Source: Clostridia bacterium (GTDB lineage Bacteria > Bacillota_A > Clostridia > Christensenellales > Aristaeellaceae). From it: 64,000 nucleotides of DNA. Positions 51,483 through 59,338 of the stretch are shown piece after piece; positions within the stretch are counted from its first letter, which is position 1; the number at the start of each line of letters is the position of its first letter. A program made the translations under genes and the position numbers. Under the pieces are notes generated by a model. That model was not told the DNA's origin. It was given only the letters and a program-made list of their open reading frames with translations, and ran no database searches. The stretch is taken from contig JAFQEB010000014.1 of assembly GCA_017399225.1 (NCBI GenBank), positions 1 through 64,000 on the forward strand. The letters run 5' to 3'.

Positions 51483-51860
51483 ATGTCATGGGAGATGCTT
51501 CAGGTGCCCCTGACCATGCTGGGCGGCGCCGTTGCGGCCATCCTTCTGCTGATGCTGGTGGCCAAGCTGACCAGCATGGTGCATATTGAAGAGAAGCAGG
51601 GGACGCAGGCTGTGTACAACATGCAGGCCGTGGTGATGGGAAAGCGCACGCTGGTGGAGGCTGACCCGGAGAATCCTGCCGTGCCGCGCACCCGCTATTT
51701 CATCACCTTTCAGAAGCATGACGGGAACCGCGTGGAAATGCAGGTGCCCGGCGAGGATTACGGCCTCGCTGCGGAAGGGGACGAGGGCATCCTCGTCTGG
51801 CAGGGCAATGAATTCGTCGTGTTCAAGCGGACGGGCGAAACCGTGAAGCGTAAGGCTTAA
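51483..51860 (+). CDS. DUF2500 family protein, copy 2
   Basis: 125-residue single-pass protein: helix about 10-33, then R-Y-F-I-T-F-Q-K-H-D-G-N-R-V-E-M-Q-V-P-G and G-D-E-G-I-L-V-W-Q-G-N-E-F-V-V-F, the DUF2500 core. GAGGAGGCGTGAAACC overlaps the end of copy 1 and sets ATG 51483. Begins 4 bp after the preceding stop. Confidence 0.75.
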   Translation: MSWEMLQVPLTMLGGAVAAILLLMLVAKLTSMVHIEEKQGTQAVYNMQAVVMGKRTLVEADPENPAVPRTRYFITFQKHDGNRVEMQVPGEDYGLAAEGDEGILVWQGNEFVVFKRTGETVKRKA

Positions 51861-51888
51861 AGAAACGGATACATAAGGAGAATGACGG

Positions 51889-52338
51889 ATGATGAACTGG
51901 ATGATCCCCGGCGCGTTTGCTGAAACGGTCCCAGCAGAGGCTTATGCGGAACCTGTTGCGTTAACTGCGGGGCAATCGATCGCGTCCCTGCTGTTTTCCA
52001 TGGCGCCCCTGCTACTGTTGTTGATCATTATCGTTGCGGTCATCGTTTTCATCAGGCTTTGCAAGCCCAAGGCGCAGCGCGCCGTCGGTGCGGGCGCATC
52101 CGTGCCTGCGGTTCAACCAGCGCCTGTGCAGCAGCAGAATGCCATGGTCATCACCAAGCGCAGCCCGAGCGGCACGGAGTATTTCGTGGGCGTGGAGCTG
52201 GAAGGCGGTGAGCGCATGGAGCTGTGGGTCAGCGGATCCCAGTACGGGCTGCTGCTGGAGGGCGATCAGGGACTGCTGACCTGGCAGGGCCGGCGGCTGG
52301 TTTCCTTCGAGCGCGCTGCCGTTGCACGCAAGGCCTGA
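51889..52338 (+). CDS. DUF2500 family protein, copy 3
   Basis: 149-residue protein with a longer outer N-terminus, a helix at about 31-56, an Ala/Pro/Gln linker and the core E-Y-F-V-G-V-E-L-E-G-G-E-R-M-E-L-W-V ... G-D-Q-G-L-L-T-W-Q-G-R-R-L-V-S-F. Starts 28 bp after copy 2 with AAGGAG. Confidence 0.75.
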   Translation: MMNWMIPGAFAETVPAEAYAEPVALTAGQSIASLLFSMAPLLLLLIIIVAVIVFIRLCKPKAQRAVGAGASVPAVQPAPVQQQNAMVITKRSPSGTEYFVGVELEGGERMELWVSGSQYGLLLEGDQGLLTWQGRRLVSFERAAVARKA

Positions 52339-52470
52339 GAGATCGCCCGCCCTCCGCGACATTTGGGGTGCTGGGCTGTATGATTCAGCAGCTACCTCTG
52401 TGATTTGCGGAGCGCCCGTGCTATGCTGTATCCATGGGGCGGGAAAACCGCCCGTGCGGAGGCGAAGACG

Positions 52471-52848
52471 ATGGGGAGATTATGGGGCTTTCTGATCACG
52501 CTGGGCGTGATCCTTGCGGTGTTGCTCTTCCAGCGCATAGTGTCCTGGAGGAACCGAAAAAATCCGGATACCTGCATCGAGGCGGTGGTCGTTGACCGCA
52601 GGGCGGTTTCATACCGCAGTCAGAGCCGCTGCGGAAATCATAGGGTCGGGGAGTACTATATCACCTTTCGCCCTGTGGACGGGGGAGAACCGCTGGAGTT
52701 CTCCATGAGCGAAGCGGAGTACGACGCCTATCATCTGGGCGACCGAGGCCCCCTGACCTACCGCACCTGGGAGTTCATCAGCTTCCGCCCGGAGCGCCGG
52801 GAGGAGCGGGAATGCTCGGTGCCGGTGGCCTTTGCAGATGAGGAATGA
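52471..52848 (+). CDS. DUF2500 family protein, copy 4
   Basis: 125-residue protein: helix about 5-22, basic W-R-N-R-K-N after it, core E-Y-Y-I-T-F-R-P-V-D-G-G-E-P-L-E-F-S-M, Y-D-A-Y-H-L-G-D-R-G-P-L-T-Y-R-T-W-E-F-I-S-F. CGGAGGCGAAGACG selects ATG 52471. It lies 132 bp after copy 3, the only sizeable gap in the array. Confidence 0.72.
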   Translation: MGRLWGFLITLGVILAVLLFQRIVSWRNRKNPDTCIEAVVVDRRAVSYRSQSRCGNHRVGEYYITFRPVDGGEPLEFSMSEAEYDAYHLGDRGPLTYRTWEFISFRPERREERECSVPVAFADEE

Positions 52849-52903
52849 CCTGGCGATACTGACCTGGAAGGGCACGCAGTATCTGTTCTTCAGCAGAAGA
52901 TAA
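52838..52903 (+). pseudogene. DUF2500 C-terminal remnant, copy 5
   Basis: A 21-residue frame overlapping the end of copy 4 ends L-A-I-L-T-W-K-G-T-Q-Y-L-F-F-S-R-R, the last strand of the DUF2500 fold (compare L-T-W-Q-G-R-R-L-V-S-F in copy 3). No upstream domain is present, so it is read as the tail of a deleted duplicate. Confidence 0.6.
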
Positions 52904-52915
52904 GGAGACAGCAGT

Positions 52916-53089
52916 ATGGACTTCAAGAATGTGACCCTCTACCCGGAGCTCATCATCGATATCGTGGTGTATGTGCTGGTGGGCGTTGCGCTGGTGGTGT
53001 TCTCCAAGTGGATCTGGGAATGGAAGGAAGAACGCCGCCTGCGGAAGGAAATGCAGGAGTACTACCAGCGCAAGGAAGACGAAGAATAA
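52916..53089 (+). CDS. 57-residue single-pass membrane protein
   Basis: M-D-F-K-N-V-T-L-Y then a helix (about 10-30, I-I-D-I-V-V-Y-V-L-V-G-V-A-L) and a highly charged C-terminus of alternating Glu/Lys/Arg ending D-E-E. AAGGAGACAGCAGT precedes the ATG, and dnaX follows 27 bp later. Function unknown; the short helix-plus-coil form is typical of small scaffolding subunits. Confidence 0.68.
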   Translation: MDFKNVTLYPELIIDIVVYVLVGVALVVFSKWIWEWKEERRLRKEMQEYYQRKEDEE

Positions 53090-53116
53090 GCAAACAGGCA
53101 GGGGAGGCATATCCCA

Positions 53117-54736
53117 ATGGCTTATCAGGCATTATACCGCCAGTGGCGGCCGGTTGACTTTTCCTCCATGGTGTCGCAGGAGGCGGTGGTCTCCACTCTG
53201 CGCAATCAGATCACCACGGGCCGCATCGCCCATGCGTATCTGTTCTGCGGCAGCCGCGGCACGGGCAAAACCTCCACGGCGAAGATCATGGCCCGCGCTA
53301 TCAACTGCGAATCGCCCGTGAACGGCGATCCCTGCGGCCAGTGCGAGAGCTGCCGCCGTCTGGCTGCCGAGGAGTCCATGGACGTGATGGAGATCGACGC
53401 GGCCTCCAACAATGGCGTGGACGAGATCCGCGACCTGCGTGAGACGGTCAAGTATCCGCCCCAGCACGGCCGCTTCAAGGTCTATATCATCGATGAGGTG
53501 CACATGCTGTCCGCCTCGGCCTTCAACGCGCTGCTCAAGACCCTGGAGGAGCCTCCGGCCCATGTGGTGTTCATCTTGGCTACCACTGAGCCCCAGAAGC
53601 TGCCCGCCACCATCCTCAGCCGCTGCCAGCGGTTTGACTTCGGGCGCATCCCTGCCCATCAGATCGCAGGCCGTCTGCGTCAGGCGGTGGAGGGTGCGGG
53701 CGGCACGGCCACGGACGGGGCCCTTGGCATGATCGCCCGGGCTGCGGAGGGCGGAATGCGCGACGCGCTGTCCATCCTGGATATGTGCCTGGGCTATCAG
53801 AACGACGTGACGGAGGTTCTTGTCCGCAGCGTTCTGGGTACCAGTGACCGGGCCTTCCTCTTCCGCTTCACCGAGGCCCTGGAGATGGAGGACGCCTCCA
53901 CGGTCATGGGCATGATCGACGAGCTGATGCGCGCGGGCCGGGAGCCCATGGTCTTTTCCAAGGACATGAGCCAGCATCTGCGGGCCCTCCTGATGGCCAA
54001 GACCTGCCCGGATGACCTGGCGGCGCTGCTGGATCTGACGACCGAGGCGGCGGAGGAATACGTCGGCCAGGCGGAGGGGATGACGGTGACCCGCATGATG
54101 AAGATGCTGGAGCTTTTCATGCGGGTGGAAACGGATCTGCGCTGGGCTTCCTCGCCGCGTATCGTACTGGAGAACGCGGCGCTCCGCTGCTGCCTGCGCA
54201 CGCAGGAGGCGGATACCGCTGCGCTGAACGACCGCATCGCTCAGCTGGAGAAGCAGGTGGCAGAGCTGACGGAGAAGCTCAAAAACGGCGTCGTGGCGGC
54301 AGCGCCTGCCAAAAAGGAAAAGGCGGAGAGCAAGCCCGCGCCCAAAAAGGAAGAGGCGCCCCGGCCCAAGGTGCTCACGCCCACCGGCCGCAACACCGAT
54401 GACACCTGGAAGGAAGCCGTCAATACCCTGAAAAAGAGCAATCCCGGCGTGTACGCCTTCCTGACCGGGGGCCGCTACATCGGCTGCGACGGCACGCTGT
54501 ACCGCTGGGAGGCAAATCCGGGCATGGATATCTATGCTGGGATGCTCAACAAGGACGACAAGCGAAGCCTCATCGCTGCGGCACTGACAGAGGCTGCGGG
54601 CATCGAGAGCCGCTTTGAGGCCGTTGCTGCCGGGGGCGGGGAGAAGAAGAGCGACGACGGGGAGAGATCTCTGCTGAACGCACTGGAATCGACCTTCGGC
54701 AAAGCCAACACCCTGGTCCAGGAAGACGTGAAGTAA
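53117..54736 (+). CDS. dnaX: DNA polymerase III subunits gamma and tau
   Basis: 539-residue clamp-loader ATPase. Walker A G-S-R-G-T-G-K-T (45-52), zinc cysteines C64, C73, C76, C79, Walker B Y-I-I-D-E-V-H-M and sensor S-R-C-Q-R-F-D-F are intact. Domain III is followed by a Lys/Pro/Glu-rich linker (about 395-425) and a short tau tail. The usual partners ybaB and recR do not follow; instead an oxaloacetate decarboxylase operon begins after a terminator. GGGGAGGCATATCCCA precedes the ATG. Confidence 0.96.
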   Translation: MAYQALYRQWRPVDFSSMVSQEAVVSTLRNQITTGRIAHAYLFCGSRGTGKTSTAKIMARAINCESPVNGDPCGQCESCRRLAAEESMDVMEIDAASNNGVDEIRDLRETVKYPPQHGRFKVYIIDEVHMLSASAFNALLKTLEEPPAHVVFILATTEPQKLPATILSRCQRFDFGRIPAHQIAGRLRQAVEGAGGTATDGALGMIARAAEGGMRDALSILDMCLGYQNDVTEVLVRSVLGTSDRAFLFRFTEALEMEDASTVMGMIDELMRAGREPMVFSKDMSQHLRALLMAKTCPDDLAALLDLTTEAAEEYVGQAEGMTVTRMMKMLELFMRVETDLRWASSPRIVLENAALRCCLRTQEADTAALNDRIAQLEKQVAELTEKLKNGVVAAAPAKKEKAESKPAPKKEEAPRPKVLTPTGRNTDDTWKEAVNTLKKSNPGVYAFLTGGRYIGCDGTLYRWEANPGMDIYAGMLNKDDKRSLIAAALTEAAGIESRFEAVAAGGGEKKSDDGERSLLNALESTFGKANTLVQEDVK

Positions 54737-54751
54737 AACCAAAATCCGTTT

Positions 54752-54786
54752 CAAAAGAGCTGCATCAGCCGGTGCGGCTCTTTTGA
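54752..54786 (+). terminator. Terminator of dnaX
   Basis: CAAAAGAGCTGCATC pairs with GGTGCGGCTCTTTTG (one or two G-T pairs) across AGCC, followed by ATTTG. Confidence 0.8.
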
Positions 54787-54808
54787 TTTGAAAAAATCGA
54801 AGTATAAT
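54781..54808 (+). promoter_or_regulatory. Candidate promoter of the oad operon
   Basis: TATAAT at 54803-54808 is perfect; the best -35 is TTTTGA (54781-54786) at 16 bp, overlapping the dnaX terminator tail. Confidence 0.5.
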
Positions 54809-55041
54809 ATGATGAAAAATTTTTAACAAAGGCAGGAAATAGGGGGAGAGTGGCGAATTAGGTAATTTGGGTTAAATTGAGGTCTCTGTTTTCAAGCGGA
54901 CAGAAACCGATATGACGGCCGTGACGGGAAACCTGCACGGGCGTGCATACCCCGGGAAAGCAAGTCTGTTTTCCCGATCTGTAAGCCCGTGTACCCCGAA
55001 TAAACACGGCCTACGCCGCTGTGAGAAAGGAAGGTGTAAGA
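54809..55041 (+). ncRNA. Structured leader RNA of the oad operon, class unknown
   Basis: 233 nt without a gene, folding by eye into four consecutive hairpins: P1 GGTcTCTGT (54881-54889) with 54900-54908; P2 CCGTG (54919-54923) with 54936-54940; P3 CGGGAAA (54953-54959) with TTTCCCG (54970-54976); P4 CCGTGT (54987-54992) with ACACGG (55004-55009). GGGCGTGCATACCCCG and GCCCGTGTACCCCG form an imperfect direct repeat ahead of P3 and P4. The ribosome site AAAGGAAGG follows at 55025. I match it to no riboswitch consensus I know. Confidence 0.5.
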
Positions 55042-55383
55042 ATGGAGAATCTGAGCTTGGGCAACACCCTGCTGGTGGCAGTTGTGGGCATCATGGTCGT
55101 TTTTTTCGGCCTGACTGTGCTGATTCTGCTGATCAACATCATGGGTAAGCTGACCGGCGGTATGGGCAAGAAGACTGCCCAGAAGTCCGCTGCGCCTGCC
55201 GCCGCCCCTGTGGCTGCTGCTGCGCCCGCTGTGGTTGCATCCCTGATCCAGCCCGACACGAAGGTCAAGGCTGCGAAGATCGACGACGAGACCGTCGCCG
55301 TGCTGACCGCTGCCATCGCCGCTGTGCGCGGTGAAGGCTACCCCTTCAAGATCCGCCGCATCGTCCGCGTCAACAAGGGCTGA
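55042..55383 (+). CDS. oadG: Oxaloacetate decarboxylase gamma-like subunit
   Basis: 113-residue membrane protein: one helix (about 10-35), an Ala/Pro linker (about 52-75) and a short C-terminal segment (A-V-L-T-A-A-I-A-A-V-R-G-E-G-Y-P-F-K-I-R-R-I) of the OadG family, which anchors the carboxyltransferase to the membrane beta subunit. AAAGGAAGG selects ATG 55042, not the longer frame from 55021. First gene of a four-gene unit. Confidence 0.87.
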   Translation: MENLSLGNTLLVAVVGIMVVFFGLTVLILLINIMGKLTGGMGKKTAQKSAAPAAAPVAAAAPAVVASLIQPDTKVKAAKIDDETVAVLTAAIAAVRGEGYPFKIRRIVRVNKG

Positions 55384-55440
55384 GCCCTGAACAACGATTG
55401 AACCGATTCACACTTTAAGAATTCAAGGAGGATATGCACC

Positions 55441-55815
55441 ATGCGTACCTATAACATCACTGTCAATGGTCAGACCTATGTTGTGGACGTCGAGGAAGTC
55501 GGCGCTCCTGCTCCCGCTGCTGCCCCCGTGGCCGCTGCTCCCGTGGCTGCTCCTGCCGCCGCTCCCGCTCCTGCTGCTGCCCCTGCCGCTCCCGTGGCCG
55601 GCGGTGACTCCGTGAAGGCTCCCATGCCCGGCACCATCCTGGACGTCAAGGTCGCTGCCGGCCAGAAGGTCAACGCCGGCGACGTGCTGTGCGTGCTGGA
55701 AGCCATGAAGATGGAGAACGAGATCCCTGCCCCCAAGGCCGGCACCGTTGCTCAGGTTGTCGTGTCCAAGGGCGCTTCTGTCAACGCTGGCGACGTGCTG
55801 GTCGTTCTGGCGTAA
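55441..55815 (+). CDS. Biotin carboxyl carrier subunit of the decarboxylase
   Basis: 124-residue biotin carrier. An N-terminal beta segment (R-T-Y-N-I-T-V-N-G) and an Ala/Pro-rich flexible linker (about 21-55) precede the biotinyl domain, with E-A-M-K-M and Lys90 as the biotinylated residue. It carries carboxyl groups from the alpha subunit to the sodium-pumping beta subunit. In many species this domain is the C-terminus of OadA; here it is a separate gene. Codon use is extremely biased. Confidence 0.93.
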   Translation: MRTYNITVNGQTYVVDVEEVGAPAPAAAPVAAAPVAAPAAAPAPAAAPAAPVAGGDSVKAPMPGTILDVKVAAGQKVNAGDVLCVLEAMKMENEIPAPKAGTVAQVVVSKGASVNAGDVLVVLA

Positions 55816-55897
55816 TCGTATTTCGGCATAGAACCGCGGCGGCGCATGTCCGCTGCGCAAACCTATCAAAAATACAGACAGAAAGTGAGTTGATACC

Positions 55898-57382
55898 ATG
55901 CAGTTTATCACTGATGCACTGGCTGGCCTCTGGGAAACTTCCGGTGTCTTCTTCTTCCTGCAGGATCCCAAGGCGCTGATCATGGTCGGCGTGGCCTGTG
56001 TGCTGCTGTACCTGGCTATCGTCAAGCAGTTCGAGCCCCTGCTCCTGCTGCCCATCGCCTTCGGTATGCTGCTGACCAACCTGCTGGGCAGCGAGGTTTT
56101 CCATGAGGAGCTCTTCGCCGGCGGCCACGTCAACTGGGGCCTGTTCGGCGGCGCTGCCATGCTGGACGGCAACCAGATCACCGACCTGGCGGCCTACTGG
56201 GTCAATGCGGCCGGCAACATCTTCACCGTCAGCGGCAATGAGCTGGTCGGCCACTTCGTCAACGCTGTGGCCATGCCTGAAGGCAAGAACATGATCATGC
56301 TGGCCGATGCGCTGGAGATCCTCAAGGCCAACGGCAATGCGGCCTCCATCGTGCTGGAGGGCACCTACTACCTGGAGGGCTCTGCGGTGCTCAATGCCCT
56401 GGGCCAGACCATCGCCACCGAGGGCGGCAAGTACGTCTCCGGCGGTCTGCTGGACTACCTGTACCTGGGCGTCAAGCTGGGCATCTACCCCTGCCTGATC
56501 TTCATGGGCGTTGGCGCGGGCACCGACTTCGGTCCCCTCATCTCCAACCCCAAGACCCTGCTGCTGGGCGCTGCTGCGCAGCTGGGCATCTTCGCGACCT
56601 TCATCTTCGCTCATGCCATCCTGCCGCTGCTCGGCCTGCCTGGCTTTGACGTGAAGGAAGCCTCTTCCATCGCCATCATCGGCGGCGCGGACGGCCCCAC
56701 GGCCATCTGGCTGACCGGTAAGCTGGCGCCCCATCTGCTGGGCCCGATCGCGGTTGCGGCCTACTCCTACATGGCGCTGGTGCCTGTCATCCAGCCCCCG
56801 ATCATGCGTGCCCTGACCACCAAGAAGGAACGCGAGATCGTTATGGAGCAGCTCAAGCCTGCCACCAAGACCCAGAAGATCCTGTTCCCCATCGTCGTCA
56901 CCATCCTGGTCTCCCTTTTGCTCCCCTCTGCCGCTGCGCTGGTCGGCTGCCTGATGCTGGGCAACCTGGCCAAGGAATGCGGCGTGACCGAGCGTCTGAA
57001 CAAGACGATGCAGAACGAGCTGATGAACATCGTCACCATCTTCCTGGGCATCACAGTTGGCGCCACTGCCACCGCTTCCACCTTCCTGAAGATCGACACC
57101 CTGCTGATCATCGCCATGGGTATCGTTGCCTTCGGTATGGGTACTGCCGGCGGCGTGCTGCTGGCCAAGGTCATGAACTGGATCTCCGGCGGCAAGATCA
57201 ACCCGCTGATCGGCTCTGCCGGCGTGTCTGCGGTTCCCATGGCTGCCCGTGTGTCCCAGCGTGAGGGCCAGAAGGCCAACCCCGCCAACTTCCTGCTCAT
57301 GCATGCCATGGGCCCCAACGTCGCTGGCGTTATCGGCTCTGCCATCGCGGCCGGCGTGCTGCTGTCCATGTTCGGCGGCTAA
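55898..57382 (+). CDS. oadB: Sodium-pumping decarboxylase beta subunit, with long insertion
   Basis: 494-residue polytopic membrane protein that decarboxylates carboxybiotin and exports sodium ions. Family hallmarks: E-P-L-L-L-L-P-I-A-F-G (about 46-56), G-V-G-A-G-T-D-F-G-P-L-I (near 204-215), G-G-A-D-G-P-T (catalytic/sodium site) and N-F-L-L-M-H-A-M-G-P-N-V near the end. Residues about 64-185 are an inserted or much enlarged loop compared with the usual 375-435 residue proteins. It sits between the biotin carrier and oadA. Confidence 0.92.
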   Translation: MQFITDALAGLWETSGVFFFLQDPKALIMVGVACVLLYLAIVKQFEPLLLLPIAFGMLLTNLLGSEVFHEELFAGGHVNWGLFGGAAMLDGNQITDLAAYWVNAAGNIFTVSGNELVGHFVNAVAMPEGKNMIMLADALEILKANGNAASIVLEGTYYLEGSAVLNALGQTIATEGGKYVSGGLLDYLYLGVKLGIYPCLIFMGVGAGTDFGPLISNPKTLLLGAAAQLGIFATFIFAHAILPLLGLPGFDVKEASSIAIIGGADGPTAIWLTGKLAPHLLGPIAVAAYSYMALVPVIQPPIMRALTTKKEREIVMEQLKPATKTQKILFPIVVTILVSLLLPSAAALVGCLMLGNLAKECGVTERLNKTMQNELMNIVTIFLGITVGATATASTFLKIDTLLIIAMGIVAFGMGTAGGVLLAKVMNWISGGKINPLIGSAGVSAVPMAARVSQREGQKANPANFLLMHAMGPNVAGVIGSAIAAGVLLSMFGG

Positions 57383-57406
57383 TTGTGACTGGAGGAAATA
57401 GTAATT

Positions 57407-58807
57407 ATGGCCAAGTTCAATATTACCGATACTGTCCTGCGTGACGGCCATCAGTCTCAGGCTGCCACCCGCATGACGACGGCTGAAATGCTGCCCGCCT
57501 GCGAAATGCTGGACAAGGTCGGCTATTACTCCCTGGAGTGCTGGGGCGGCGCCACCTACGACAGCTGCCTGCGCTTCCTGAACGAGGATCCCTGGGAGCG
57601 CCTGCGCAAGCTGCGCAAGGCCCTGCCCAACACCAAGCTGCAGATGCTGCTGCGCGGCCAGAACCTGCTGGGCTACCGCCCCTACGCTGATGACGTGGTC
57701 GATGCTTTCGTCAAGAAGGCCATCGAGAACGGCATCGACATCATCCGCTGCTTCGACGCCCTGAACGATCTGCGCAACATGCAGACCGCCGTCAAGGCCA
57801 CCAAGAAGTACGGCGGCATTGCCGAGATCGCCCTGTCCTACACCGAGTCTCCCGTGCACAACGAGGATTACTTCGTTGCGCTGGCCAAGGAGATCGAGGC
57901 CATGGGCGCGGACATGATCTGCATCAAGGACATGGCGAACCTGCTGCTGCCCTACAAGGCCTACAGCCTTGTCAAGCGCCTGAAGGCCGCCACCAAGCTG
58001 CCCATCGTGCTGCACACCCACAACACCACCGGCACCGGCGACATGGTGCTGATGAAGGCCATCGAGGCCGGCGTGGACGTGGTGGATACCTGTCTGTCCC
58101 CCCTGGGCAGCGGTACCTCCCAGCCCGCCACCGAGACCCTGGTGGCCACCATGGCTGGCACCGAGTACGACACCGGCATCGACCTGAACCTGCTGGCCAA
58201 GCTGGCGGAGTACTTCCGCGGCGTGGCGGATCGCCTGACCAAGGATGGCTGGCGCGATCCCTCCCGCGTGCTGGGCGTGGACGTCAAGACCCTGCAGTAC
58301 CAGGTTCCCGGCGGTATGCTGTCCAACCTGATCGGTCAGCTGAAGCAGGCCAACGCCATGGACAAGTACTACGACGTGCTGGCTGAGGTGCCCGTCGTCC
58401 GCAAGGACTTCGGCTATCCGCCCCTGGTCACCCCCACCTCTCAGATCGTCGGCACCCAGGCCGTTATGAACGTGCTGGGCGGCGAGAAGTACAAGATGGT
58501 GCCCAAGGAGTCCAAGGATCTGCTGGCCGGCCGCTACGGCAAGCTGCCCGCTGAGGTCAACGAGGACGTGCGCAAGAAGTGCATCGGCGACACCCCGGTG
58601 ATCACCCACCGCTACGCCGACGACCTCGCGCCTGAGATGGACACCCTGCGCGAGGAAGTGAAGGCCAACGGCTGGTACACCTGCGAGGAGGACGTGCTGA
58701 GCTACGCCCTGTTCCCCAAGGTGGCCCCGAAGTTCTTCGAGTACCGCGCTGCCCACTCCTTCAATGTCGATACCAACGGCATTGAGATGGGCGAGGCGAC
58801 CCTGTAA
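57407..58807 (+). CDS. oadA: Oxaloacetate decarboxylase alpha subunit (carboxyltransferase)
   Basis: 466-residue cytosolic carboxyltransferase moving CO2 from oxaloacetate to biotin, yielding pyruvate. HMGL-like barrel with R-D-G-H-Q-S (about 13-18), K-D-M-A-N (metal Lys carbamate region, near 177), H-T-H-N (near 207, zinc ligands) and the conserved C-terminal PYC_OADA domain (P-G-G-M-L-S-N). It lacks the biotin domain, supplied by the separate gene. Methylmalonyl-CoA decarboxylase is excluded because its alpha subunit is an unrelated carboxyltransferase; pyruvate carboxylase subunit B remains possible. GGAGG precedes the ATG. Confidence 0.92.
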   Translation: MAKFNITDTVLRDGHQSQAATRMTTAEMLPACEMLDKVGYYSLECWGGATYDSCLRFLNEDPWERLRKLRKALPNTKLQMLLRGQNLLGYRPYADDVVDAFVKKAIENGIDIIRCFDALNDLRNMQTAVKATKKYGGIAEIALSYTESPVHNEDYFVALAKEIEAMGADMICIKDMANLLLPYKAYSLVKRLKAATKLPIVLHTHNTTGTGDMVLMKAIEAGVDVVDTCLSPLGSGTSQPATETLVATMAGTEYDTGIDLNLLAKLAEYFRGVADRLTKDGWRDPSRVLGVDVKTLQYQVPGGMLSNLIGQLKQANAMDKYYDVLAEVPVVRKDFGYPPLVTPTSQIVGTQAVMNVLGGEKYKMVPKESKDLLAGRYGKLPAEVNEDVRKKCIGDTPVITHRYADDLAPEMDTLREEVKANGWYTCEEDVLSYALFPKVAPKFFEYRAAHSFNVDTNGIEMGEATL

Positions 58808-58817
58808 GTACATAACG

Positions 58818-58849
58818 ATGCCCTCTCCGGTAAACGGGGAGGGCATTTT
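58818..58849 (+). terminator. Terminator of the oad operon
   Basis: 11-bp stem (one G-T pair) ATGCCCTCTCC/GGGGAGGGCAT followed by TTTTC. Confidence 0.85.
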
Positions 58850-58860
58850 CCAAGCACGCA

Positions 58861-58898
58861 AAAAGGCGGCGCATCCATTCAAAGAGATGCGCCGCTTT
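58861..58898. terminator. Terminator of the small acidic gene (bidirectional)
   Basis: GCGGCGCATC (58866-58875) pairs with GATGCGCCGC (58886-58895); T-tracts on both strands. Confidence 0.85.
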
Positions 58899-58921
58899 AC
58901 TTTATGCAGTTTGTCGGGCTC

Positions 58922-59263
58922 TTACTCCCAGTCACAGAGCCCCTTGCTCTCCAGATACGCCTGCTGGTGATCCATGTAGTCATCCACCAGCGCAGCAACC
59001 TTCACGGCCTGCTCAGGGGTCAGCTTGTTCGCAGCCACGATGGCTTCGACCATGTACTCAAAGGCGTCGTCGTCCTCGTAGAACTCGTCGCCTGCGTTGC
59101 CCTCAGCGTCCAGCACACCGGACTTGTGCATGAAGTCCATGTCAGCGTCGATGGCCTGGGAGATCAGCGTTTCGATCATCCCGGCAAGCTCCTTGTGATC
59201 CTTGGCAGGGATGCGCTTGACGATGAATGCCAGCGCCTCCTGCTTGTCATAACCGTTCATCAT
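58922..59263 (-). CDS. Small acidic hypothetical protein
   Basis: 113-residue, strongly acidic, mostly helical soluble protein; no recognised domain. D-D-D-A-F-E-Y-M-V-E and D-D-Y-M-D-H-Q-Q-A-Y are the most distinctive stretches. GGAGGAAATTTCTC precedes the ATG pair (M-M-N-G). It follows the TrmH gene on the same strand but across the AT-rich tandem repeat. Confidence 0.7.
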   Translation of the reverse strand: MMNGYDKQEALAFIVKRIPAKDHKELAGMIETLISQAIDADMDFMHKSGVLDAEGNAGDEFYEDDDAFEYMVEAIVAANKLTPEQAVKVAALVDDYMDHQQAYLESKGLCDWE

Positions 59264-59283
59264 GAGAAATTTCCTCCGTCAAT

Positions 59284-59325
59284 TTCTCAAATTCGGAATT
59301 CGGAATGCGGAATTCGGAATTTGGT
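59284..59325. repeat. Short tandem CGGAATT-type repeat
   Basis: Four to five near-copies of a 7-nt unit (CGGAATT, CGGAATG) sit between the TrmH stop (59339) and the small acidic gene. EcoRI-like GAATTC recurs. Confidence 0.75.
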
Positions 59326-59338
59326 ATGTGATGCAGTA

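Noticed and set aside
55781..58882. 1033-codon minus-strand open frame
   Set aside because: Antisense shadow of oadB-oadA caused by strong codon bias; no start signal or family.
59284..59325. CRISPR-like array
   Set aside because: Unit is 7 nt with no spacers; no cas gene in the window.
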